Positions 12,801-22,000 of a DNA stretch of 64,000 nucleotides are shown here, piece after piece. The position numbers were made by a program, and so were the translations under genes. This stretch comes from Nymphalis io (taxonomy: Eukaryota > Arthropoda > Insecta > Lepidoptera > Nymphalidae): NCBI RefSeq assembly GCF_905147045.1, contig NC_065888.1:563001-627000 (forward strand). Direction: 5' to 3'. Position 1 is the stretch's first letter; every line of letters begins with the position of its first letter. The notes beneath the pieces are model-generated. The model did no database searches. It saw only the letters and a list, made by a program, of their open reading frames with translations, and was not told the origin of the DNA.

Positions 12801-13713
12801 CACTAACATGTTTGTTGGTAAGGTTTCTTAAGGCATTTAAATATATAGTATTACTTGTTATATTTTTTGAAAATAGTCTACATAAATGTGACAATGACAG
12901 TTAATTTACTTTTTATAAAATCTAATATTAGAAGGGATTAAATTTCAATGACAATATGTGATACAGGATCACAGCATAAAAATGAAATTAATGAACATTT
13001 ATAGGAAAAGTAAATATATTACGACTTACTTAGAATGACTTGCTTTAACTAAATATTTTCCTGGTATAACAGGTGTGAAATGAAAATCACCACCAGTGGT
13101 TGTTACTGTACTTCTAACATCACCTTTCTCGTTAACGAGTTGGATATCAATTCCACTTGGCCCTTGCTTTTGTCCTGCGGTGATCACTCTCCCAGTTATA
13201 CCAAAACCATTAAAAGAGAAGTTTACGTCCTGACCAGTAGAACACTGGTCTGTCTCGCCATCTATTACGAGTTCAACTTGCGAGGGCTCAAAACTCCACC
13301 CAGCGGGAGGATGCACCTTTAATATGTATTCGCCTTTTTCATATAATGGCAAAAAATAATATCCATTAGTAGGGGCGCATTCCGTTTTCTCTTTTAAGCT
13401 ACCTTCCTTCGTGTACCTAAAATTTCGTTAATTAAATTTTCAACGACGAAATATAAGTTATTTTTTAAAACATAATTCCCTTTAAGGTTATACTATTAGA
13501 TTAAGTTTTAAAAATATGACCCAAATTTGCGATAGATTAAATTATGATTTTTAGGTTAACTTACAAGCCGATCTCTATTTTGGAATAATCCAAGCTCGCA
13601 TGACTTTTCACAAAACCACCACATCCTAATATGTCATTTGCATAGCATGTTGTTGTAAATGTAACTAAATATACTATAAATACATTTAATAAATTAGATA
13701 TTTTAAGAGACAT
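3810..13713 (-). CDS. NOMO: NOMO, BOS-complex subunit (nodal modulator)
   Basis: Complete gene. Exons in coding order: 13565-13713, 13030-13416, 12372-12531, 12042-12290, 11596-11767, 11015-11227, 10168-10249, 9836-10026, 6373-6887, 5952-6132, 5674-5876, 5275-5465, 5048-5203, 4821-4926, 4292-4654, 3810-3962. All phases agree and give about 1,156 residues (human about 1,220). Residues 1-25 form a signal peptide, followed by mature ANDILGCGGFVKS. The lumen carries successive carboxypeptidase-regulatory/transthyretin-like beta-sandwiches, with NOMO signatures such as GWSFEPSQVEL, SPAQYYVKPHMKEYRFEP and IRGLSPGC. One membrane span (LALLALLALGALY) lies near the C-terminus. In vertebrates NOMO binds TMEM147 and nicalin in the translocon that inserts multi-pass proteins at the ER. 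Odd points are several non-consensus GT donors (GTTAGT, GTTGGT, GTATCT), an RPDL repeat in exon 6, and a LINE in intron 8. Confidence 0.96.
6992..9738 (+). mobile_element. RTE-type LINE, 5'-truncated, in NOMO intron 8
   Basis: A 2,747-bp insertion antisense to NOMO, bounded by identical 11-bp target-site duplications ATATTGTACAT at 6981-6991 and 9739-9749. It starts inside the endonuclease region and ends GGCTGTTGATTG, three bases past the ORF stop. The near-absent 3' UTR is typical of RTE elements. An independent 76-bp copy at 22101-22176 ends at the same base, which confirms the 3' terminus. Without the insertion, intron 8 would be about 190 bp. Confidence 0.93.
6994..9735 (+). CDS. RTE LINE endonuclease-reverse transcriptase (N-terminus truncated)
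   Basis: Open for 913 codons from the truncation point to TGA. The first Met is at 7141, but homology already begins at HILGLSEVRRQGED (about 6994), so the Met is internal. Order: apurinic-type endonuclease (MGDFNAKVG; NKFNTGSDHRLVRG with the catalytic SDH), then reverse transcriptase (NYRPISLLSHVYKL, AFVDYEKAFDSI, RGVRQGDVISP and catalytic LRFADDIVII), then a C-terminal part with KWQWAGHVCRR. No stop or frameshift is present. Only the first 50 or so endonuclease residues are missing, so the copy is young but probably dead for lack of a 5' end. Confidence 0.93.
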   Translation, partial: HILGLSEVRRQGEDTITLESGNLLYFREGDNLSQGGVGFLVKKDLISSIVEISSVSNRVAYLVLKLSDRYSLKVVQVYAPTSTYSDDVVEAMYEDIAKALNDTSRAHYNVVMGDFNAKVGVQDSGESKVGPYGLGCRNHRGQMLVNFLEAQGLFLMNSFFQKKPQRRWTWRSPDNVTRNEIDFIISNKRHIFRDVSVINKFNTGSDHRLVRGTLNINLKAERSRMMRSTLRPTMLQAAQGSEKFQMELQNQFTALETISSIDERTDTLVKILQNTSRKCFPPQRRDNAPKLSAETLELMRKRRELPSFLSDKALNRTIKTLTRRDLRRSNTRAIKAAIEQNRGSKVFARKFGRPRLTKLKTENGGVVTSRPEIIGEVERFYGQLFSSRSDKPLGISIDDQRAPLMRHYSEELPVVDQEEIRAALEQLKNNKAPGDDGITTELLKAGGTPVLKELASLFNSVIQHGKTPETWSGSEVVLFFKKGDKTLLKNYRPISLLSHVYKLFSRVVTNRLARRLDEFQPPEQAGFRSGYSTVDHIHTVRQIVQKTEEYNQPLCMAFVDYEKAFDSIETWAVLDSLQRCHIDWRYIEVLRCLYNAATMTVHIQDCKTKAIQLRRGVRQGDVISPKLFTNALEDVFKTLDWTRYGVNVNGEYISHLRFADDIVIIAESLEQLTEMLRSLGETSRCVGLGMNLDKTKVMFNRHVVPGPIYVEGKPLEVVSEYTYLGQIIQVGRNNFEKEADRRIRLGWAAFGNLRQVLKSSIPQCLKTKVFNQCVLPAMTYGAETWTLTAGLVHKFKVAQRAMERAMLGVSLKDKIRNEIIRKRTGVTDIACKISRLKWQWAGHVCRRTDGRWSRRVLEWRPRIGKRSVGRPPARWTDDLKKVAGTNWMRKAEDRELWRTLGEAYVQQWTTIGC
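11037..11097 (-). repeat. Coding 12-bp tandem repeat (RPDL x5) in NOMO exon 6
   Basis: Five consecutive copies of a 12-bp unit (CGCCCCGACCTG on the coding strand) encode RPDL five times in frame. The unit is a multiple of three, so copy-number change would keep the frame. The matching part of vertebrate NOMO has no such repeat, so this looks like a local expansion inside a lumenal beta-sandwich domain. Confidence 0.9.
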
Positions 13714-14611
13714 TTCTGCATTCTAACCAATTACCAAATCTCAGATCTTATTTGACTTGACATAACAGTTGATAACAAAAAGCACAGAGTATATAATGTA
13801 ACCAAAACCACTACGTTTTAACAAAAAGCTTATAGTAGTTGGCACTTATCACAACAGACTAATAATGCCATAGAGACTTGCCACTGATGTTATATTTTAA
13901 ATGTTATCAGTAGGTAATGAATAAACCTTGGTTATATATATACGGTCCTGCAAAAGAAGTGGAACTTATTTGAAATATATTTTAATTTATTAAAAATATA
14001 TTAAAATATATCATAAAAAAAACTGAACTAATTTTTATAAAAATATTTTTTCTCGTTTTTGTTTCCTAATATTTGTACACCATATATAAATAAATATTGA
14101 AAATTTATTTTTATCTAATTAGGGAAATGGCTAAATAAACACTATTTTTTATTTTTTTCCTTAGATTAAAAAACTTCTCAAGCTAAAAGTTAATCTTTTC
14201 TTCAAAAACTTCAAATTATTTGCTGTCTATACTAAGAAAAGTATTTTCCACCCTAGAAAAATCTATTTTTGTTTCTCTGTCTACAGTACATACACATTAT
14301 AATTTTTGTAATGAATGCCAGATATATTCATAAGAAATATTTAATCTTTATGTATAAGCATTTTGCATAATTTCAAATTACAATAAAATATCATTTACTA
14401 AACTTGTTTGAGTTTATATTTTGTATAAGAACCAATAAAGCATATTTATAACATTTTCACAGTTAAACGCAATGTATTATAAATGTCTGTATGTTTATTG
14501 ATGTGAGAAATCACAAAATACATGAATATTAAGAAATGAAGCTTCATAAAACAAAAACTAAATAAATTTTACTTATAAAATACATTTACTAAGGTAACAT
14601 CAGTTTGATTT
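13714..14611. other. NOMO upstream / CFAP20 downstream spacer
   Basis: About 900 bp of AT-rich sequence between the NOMO start and the CFAP20 stop, both genes on the minus strand. It must contain the NOMO promoter and the CFAP20 3' UTR. No distinct element identified. Confidence 0.5.
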
Positions 14612-15285
14612 TCAAGTAGCAACAGCCGTTTTTGCCTTGTTCTGAATAGGAAGAAAGAGTTTAAACTCTGCTGGTAGTTCATCTTCTGAATATAATCTGT
14701 CTGAGAAGTAGACTCTTCTTATACGACAGTTGGCATGAATTTGGACTCTTAGAGTCTCAACATAGTTGGTGCCATACGCCCTTCTCGTAAAATCAGCAAG
14801 ATTAAATTGAATCTGATTCCACCCCTCATCCAAACGCATAGGCATGGTGCAAATAAATGGCTTCACCCGAGTAGTTGATTGGTAATTACTTGCTCGGAAT
14901 CTCCTGCGTACATTTTTATCGTCCAAAACCTGAAATATAACATTTGAATTTTTTTTTCAATTTCTCTGTCACATTTAAAATTAATTCTTAATAAATACAT
15001 GCTGCTCACCTGAACCTCGAATGTGAAATATTTCTTGAGGTTCTTGATAATCATAACCAAAAACGGTAGTTTGATGCCAAGAGTTTTCTTCGGATCAGCG
15101 GGACAAGTGATATATGTAGTGCTGACATTGGTTCCGACTATTTCTAACACTAAGCTCTGTATATCATTGTCTGTTATTCGTTTTATGTGCCCATTTCGAA
15201 CTTTCTTGTCCCAAATTTGCAAAGGTTTGCTACCTATACTGTAAAGAATTGACAAAAACCCGGACTGAAAAGTGTTTTTAAACAT
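14612..15285 (-). CDS. CFAP20: CFAP20 (Bug22/GTL3), cilia- and flagella-associated protein 20
   Basis: Complete gene of two exons, 15010-15285 and 14612-14929, with GTGAGC donor and TTTCAG acceptor, joining in phase 0 to give 197 residues (vertebrate protein 193). It starts [20 protein letters not shown] and contains [35 protein letters not shown] and [20 protein letters not shown], nearly invariant from animals to algae. Only the tail NKAKTAVAT and a few positions differ from what I recall of the human protein. CFAP20 is an inner-junction protein bridging the A and B tubules of ciliary doublets. In flies (Bug22) it is needed for tubulin modification and sperm and cilium shape. It lies head-to-head with hippo. 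A partial RFX X-box is 175 bp upstream. Confidence 0.98.
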
Positions 15286-16032
15286 CTCTACTACGTATTC
15301 GAGAAACTTCTGCGTGTTCCAACATTTATCAGGTAGTTACTATAAAAGTTTGATCAATAAAAAATGTTTTTTCGGGTTTGCATTGAAACTTGACAGCATG
15401 ACAGTAAACACAAGAATTTTGAACTCCGCCATTGGCCATGCGTTTGTTATCAATTCAAGATTACCATAGCAACAAACAAAATATTACGTTTCTTTTAACT
15501 AGTGTAACGTAGAATAAAACGAATATTTTTCTAAAACTAATTTCATAAATTATTAAAAATCTATACGAAAGCTTTGATTAAACGTAAAATAACTGTTTTA
15601 CGTATTTCTCTTTCGTCGAGTATCGTATTCTATTAAAAATTTAAATATAAAAGTATGCAACAGTAGATTATGTGAAAAACAATAAATGGATAAGATTAGG
15701 TTATATATTATGTTATTACTATACTTCTTTAACGTTTTACTGTGAATAAATTTTATAGACATAATCCATGCTAGCCGGATACAATGGAACGTAATGCGCC
15801 TTCATGACAGCGATTGATTGAAGTGAACGTTGTCTGTGAATTTTGACAGATAAGTACACTACACGCGAATCATGCGATGCATTGTATCGCATGCATCATA
15901 AAATAATAAATTTAGTATTTGATTTTGTCAACTATAAATCATAATGAAGAGATAAGTCATATCTTTAGGTACATTTTAGGATAATGAAAGTTTGTTTATG
16001 TATTTACTTAAAGTATTAGTGAATCACTGAAT
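15286..16032. promoter_or_regulatory. Shared bidirectional promoter region, CFAP20 / hippo
   Basis: The 747 bp between the two divergent start codons must hold both 5' UTRs and core promoters. Visible marks are an inverted CCAAT box in CGCCATTGGCCATGCG (about 15427-15442), a partial RFX X-box (15460-15473), and an imperfect inverted repeat with ATGCGAT/ATCGCAT arms near 15873-15893 on the hippo side. No TATA box is placed convincingly. Confidence 0.6.
15460..15473 (-). promoter_or_regulatory. Partial RFX X-box upstream of CFAP20
   Basis: On the CFAP20 strand this reads GTTGCTATGGTAAT. It has the two-half-site X-box form GTTGCY-N2-GGTAAY bound by RFX factors, which switch on ciliary genes across animals. 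The last base is T rather than the usual C, so the match is not perfect. It lies about 175 bp upstream of the ATG, a typical position for a ciliary gene. Confidence 0.5.
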
Positions 16033-19000
16033 ATGACGGAAAATTCTTCGAAAAGGTAAGGAGTTATATATACATTTAAATAGCAGATATATTACTTCCC
16101 TAAAAGTATGTTTAAATTTACCTGACCGCTAGAAGTAGGCAACAAATGCTTCAACGGGATCGCCGTTTCTTTTAATTTTGTGTGGGTATTTTTAAATTTG
16201 TCATAAATATTTTTTATTAATTAGAGATTTTTGTTACAAAATAATGTAATAATATGGTCAAAAATGATATATCAAAGAAAATAAATCTATAATAATCGGA
16301 AAAATGACAAGTGTCAATTGTTGATTTAAAAATAAAAGTTTCATAGAGAAATTGAAAGTAAAAATAGTCTATTATTTTTTTTAAGCTGACAGGCTCATCA
16401 ATCATTTAATTTATACTTTTAAGATATTCGTTCTCTTTTGTGTTTATTAACAAATTTAAGTCTAGTAAAACTAATAGAAGGTTCATATGAATTTTATACC
16501 ATATTGTTTAAACTTTTAGATAAACTGAATAAATATAAAGATTAATCTAGATTAGAATATTTACTGAGCAATAAACATAATATAAAAAAATAAACAAAAC
16601 TACTGTAAATAGTTAATTGTTTTCAGAAAAAGTTTTGAATTTGGTAGGGTATGTTGAGGGTATGTTGATGATATTAAATCACTACCTACATATATATACA
16701 TAAATAAGATTTATATAAATAAGATTATCTACCTACATATATATACATAAATAAAATTTATGAGTATGTTATATACCTAAATATACAAAAACATTTGTAT
16801 TCATTATATTTTTTGAGATAAAAATAAATATATTTGCATACATTAAACCAGCTTATTTGATATTCATAACATAAATGCCATTTAAAATTGAATAAAAATA
16901 AATTGGAATGATATTTTTTTCCTAAGCTCAGGAAGTAATAAAAACCTCAAAATAAGTACTGGATCTATTCTTACTGCAGTTGTCATATTAAGTGTGTCCT
17001 ATTTCCTGTTATTATCTTTTATTTTTACTATTAAAGTATGAGTTTGTTTTATTGTTGATTTATACCATGTTAGTAAAGTATTGTTGGGAAAACAGTCTTA
17101 CTACTTAGTTCTTACTCTCTTTTAATATTTAACTGTTTACATGGTAAATTCCATAGCTTATATGTTAATAACAAATGTTGCCAGTAAAGTTATATTATAT
17201 TTATATAATTGTTAGGTTTTGTAAAATAAATATATAAACACTGATTACATAGTATGTTTTAGTAAAATTAAGAACATTATTAAATTATTTAGATGTAGTA
17301 TTGTGTGGGGGTGTGAGAACAAACATGCATTGTTTATCTTTTATTGATAGTTGCTTCCGTCAATGGGACAGTATTTGATAAGATTTTTTTTTATTTAAAT
17401 ACCTTTTCTATTAGTAATTGATACTTTTATTTTGAAAATGGCAATAAGTCTTTGATATTTATATTGAAATTATAGTTTAGTTATGTTTTTATTTGTTTCC
17501 TTGTTCACATTTATAAGAGGATGCAGCTTAATTCATTTTCTTTTCTTAAAAATTCAATATATATAGAATATAACATTACCTACGATATAAGTTATTGATT
17601 TGCATTTTATATATCAATATTATATATATAATATTAAATATATTAATTTAAATAATAATAAATTATTATTAATAATATTATCTATATATATATACATAAC
17701 TTATAAGTAATCTTTTCAGAAAATATTGAAACAAAAACGAACTTGTCTTACAGATTTATTATATTACAATATTTGTATTATGGTAATCTATGGCATTTAT
17801 GGTTGTCCTATAATTTATTATTCATTGATGGCCTTATAAAGTTAATCAGGATAATTGTCTTTGCCACCCACATTGATTCATGAGCCTTCATAAACAACAA
17901 CATTATGTTCCATATTTTTGCTGTGATATGAGTTATTCTTAGAATGTACTAATAATGTATTAGTTATTAAAGTAGGTTTGTTAAATGTAAAGGACTTTTA
18001 TTCCAATAAAAATGAAACAGATAATCAACAATTTTAATTGGTCATATAACCTTTTTTCATTAAGTGATAGACTTTATTTTATTGAATAGTATGAGCATAA
18101 AAATTAAAATATAATATTGTAAAGTACAAAAAGACTTGAAAATAAAGCATATTATTAATACAAAATGACCCACTTGCAAGTGATACTTTCTCTGCTCCAT
18201 CAGAAACCAGTTCTTGCTATAAAAGTATACAGTTTTATAGTTAGGTTGGAAATTCCCTTTATTGAATGAATGACACGAAAGGCATTCGATTTTACTCGGT
18301 TTTCGGTCAGTTACCTCGAGCCTGCGAAATTTTTCTTTATAATGAATGCAGTACGATGTATTCTTATTACAGGGCAATGGGTACAATAAAAAATACTTTG
18401 TTTAATTTATGGAATGTGACCGCAAAATTCCCGCGCGCGGGAACCATGCGTGTCGGCCATTGTTATGATGTTTTCCAACGCATCTTGATCAAGATTACTG
18501 AACTCGAAGCTTTTGTAGAATATATATTGCGATACTAGCTTACGAATGAACTACCGCCTTTTCTATGATAAAAAAAACATGTATGCGTTTAAAATAATAA
18601 AAAAAAAAAAACATTTATATTAATAAAAACTCTTTTATATCAAGAGCTATGTGCATCTTTTCATTTGCTGCACTTGTAATTACTTAATTGGAAAAGCCTA
18701 CTGAGATATAGGAGGTACGCAATGCAGGAATAGTGTTGATTTTAATACCTGATGATTATATTTTTAGGTTAATGATGATTTTAAAAAACATTAAATATAT
18801 ACCGAATATTCGCTTATTATTGAATTAGAGGATTTTATTTACGAAACTAACTTGAGTTCTGAATTTATAATCAAAGCGTAACAAGGAAGCCTCTTATCGA
18901 TTACGTTGGAAATGCGGAGCCTTTTTGGTGTGCTTATTGATTGTTAACATGTAGAAGGCATTGAATGCAGTGAGTCAATGCGGAGGCCGGGCTATTAGGA

Positions 19001-22000
19001 GCCGTAACCCACTTGCGGCCATTGTTTCAGTGGTATATCATCTACGTTTGATTTGATACTGATTGATTGACCGTGAAACACTATTTAGTTATGAATTTGT
19101 ACTTGAAACTAATACCTATATAATACAAAAGACTTGGATTATTTCCGAGTTGTAAAGCTATCTATTTTGATTTGATGCATTTCAGTTCTTATTCGTGATA
19201 GTGTTTTCTCAAAATCTACTTTAGATTTTTTTGTTGCTGACGTAAAGACCTTGTTCCACCGCGTTGCTTCACTGGAGGTTGATGTGTACTTTATCTACGC
19301 TGTTTTTCTTCTTCGTCGTGCTCGAAGATGAATTATAAAAATATTTTAAGCGTATGGAATCTACGTAGTGTTTTCCCGGTTTTGCACCAGGATCATCGGT
19401 TAAGATCCAAGTATTCTCTGGCTTTTTTTTTGAAACTCGCATAATGTATATATACATTTACAAGCCTTTAATATCTAGATATTTTATATTTTTAAAAAGG
19501 TATTAGTTTCAAGGTCTATATTAAACAGATAATTGTTAATCCTCTCCAACCTATTATACTTACTGTAAAACTTATTTCATAACAAATTCGTACATCAATA
19601 CTAACATTATAAATGCGAAACTAACTTTATCTGTCTGTTACGCTTTCACGGCTAAACCACTGAATAGATTTTGATGAAATTTGGTATGGAGCTAGCTTGA
19701 ATCCCAAGCAAGGACATAGGTTACTTTTTATCTAACACGGCAGGTATTAAATCCTCCCCTTTAATTTAATATCTCGCCGATATTAAATTACAGTTTAAAA
19801 TAAATTTAAATGTAGTTCATAATCACCATTGACAAAGTTTGCCGTGTGATTTGTTGCAAAACGCGTGGGCTCCGCATCTCGAGCTAGATCGTGCGCTGTT
19901 CCCAGATTCTGGGTCGTCGATCTAGGCTGACCCGTCCCGTGTCGGAGTACTGCTCTCTTTTCGTCTGAAGTAACAATTAGCTGTTGATAAATTTGATCGC
20001 CTTTGATTTTCTTTTAACACTTAACCGTTTACCCAATTAAGTGTACATACACAGTTTGAAGATGTTTGAATACCTTCGTTTTTTATTATATAACTATAAT
20101 AAATTATAATTAAGCGAATTTGTTTTCTATATAATTCATGATAACATGAATTATAAAGAAAACAAATTCGCTTAATTATACGAGCATAATGCTCGTTAAT
20201 ATAAGAAAATAATGTAAATAAATCTGCAGTTGCAAGTAAAACAGAGAATTGTTCTTTCCACTGACTACCATTACTATCTTGTTAACGGTTGAACTTTCAT
20301 CAATAAGTATAGAAACTTGTAAGATCACGATTTTATGGTAAATTGGCACTCCCGATATTGCTGTGACCTCTTTTATTTAAATATGTTGGATTAGAAATCG
20401 TTACGTGGAAACTCAACATACCAACAGGTATAGCTTTATGAGTTTTAGGTTCAACGCTCTGTAGATTGCTCGCAAAAATATCACTAGCGGAAACAGATGC
20501 GTCAACATTTCATCGGCTTTTCTTGACAAGTGTTAAGATAAATTGCGTTCCCGTGCGGTCCTCTCTCACGACCTAATTGTTTATCCTTAATGTAGGATGT
20601 TTCTAGCACAATGCCGTTTCATTTTATTTCACATCATTATTGGTTTCAATCTCCTTTTTTTAATTTTAATAATGCGGGTAGTTTATATATGTGTCTAATT
20701 TCAAATATCTCTGTGCGTGAGTACGTACTTTCCCGTAGTTCAAGTAACATTAATGTCATGGGATAGTTCACATGTTTATAGCATTGTATCCGACTGGTAT
20801 TTATGCTAGTTGTATACAAAGGTAGGTTATATAAAGAACATTAGCGGTACTTTTTTACATACCTACTTTTTATTTATTAATTAATTGAACAATTAGAATA
20901 TAATTGGATATCGTTGTTCATGCGTAACAAATAGGTATTTGATTTGTTTAATAATCTTCCATGTATAAACGGAATATGTAGTTAATATTTTTTTTAAACC
21001 AAATCCTAGTTATATACTCATTGGATTTGGTTTTATATCATAGATTTAGACAAATACGTCTTTTTATAAAGATGTATTTTTTAAATCGTTTGAAGAAAAG
21101 AGTTGATTGTTCAGAAACAAAATATATAGAAAAGTAATTTTAAAATATTTGCGATGCAAAACGAACACGATTCGTACTGCGCGTTTATTCAGTCGTATTC
21201 ATGCTCATCTAATAATTCCTCGTATTGTAGACTAGGTCAATCTAGTGTCAATACAACGGAGTACAAGCGTGCCAATAAAAAGGTCATCGTGTCGATGTAT
21301 CGCATAGGATCCGTTGTATTTATAGATGGACCAACACGCCGTTTTATTTATCTGGAGCCGCCCACCCGTCTCCCGGCGTGCTCGCGTGACATAGACGGCG
21401 GTATAAACAACAGGCAGAATTTGTTTTATGTTACCATTGTGATATATTTTGGAGAAGTGACAATGCTTTACGATGCGATTCATAAAACACATTTATGAGA
21501 CTGTTTAATTCTTTGATGACATTTTTAGTATGGCAAAAATCAAACCCGAATCAAAAAGTATCAGGCTACATATAGTAGTTACATACAAATATAAAACGTG
21601 AGTGTATATATGTATTATCCTCCATACGTCTATACCAGCCATACTCAACCTTTTCTTTATAGGGGCTACAAACACGTGTTAGTCATGGTGTCGCTGGCCG
21701 CAAACTAAAAATATTTACGTAATGATTTCTTGGTTTCGGGATTGTTAAAAATTAAATAGCTATGAACGGATTTTATAATTTTTTTTTATTATTTCCTGAC
21801 GTTTCTAACACTTTGTATTCGTGGCCACAAGTTGTTTTAATCAAATTATTTAAATGTTAGTAAAATTTTAAATTTAAAATAAACTAACATTAGGTGCTGC
21901 TGGGCCAACCACAAAGCCCGGCGGGCCGCAGGTCGAGTACTGCTGGTCCTACAATAGCCAACACCTAACGATAGCAATGGAACAAGATCGTCTTTAAAAC

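Noticed and set aside
17580..17700. Possible replication origin or scaffold element
   Set aside because: Only simple AT/TA-rich sequence. Nothing specific can be supported.
18266..18538. 90-codon plus-strand frame in hippo intron 1
   Set aside because: No family resemblance, and no splice context.
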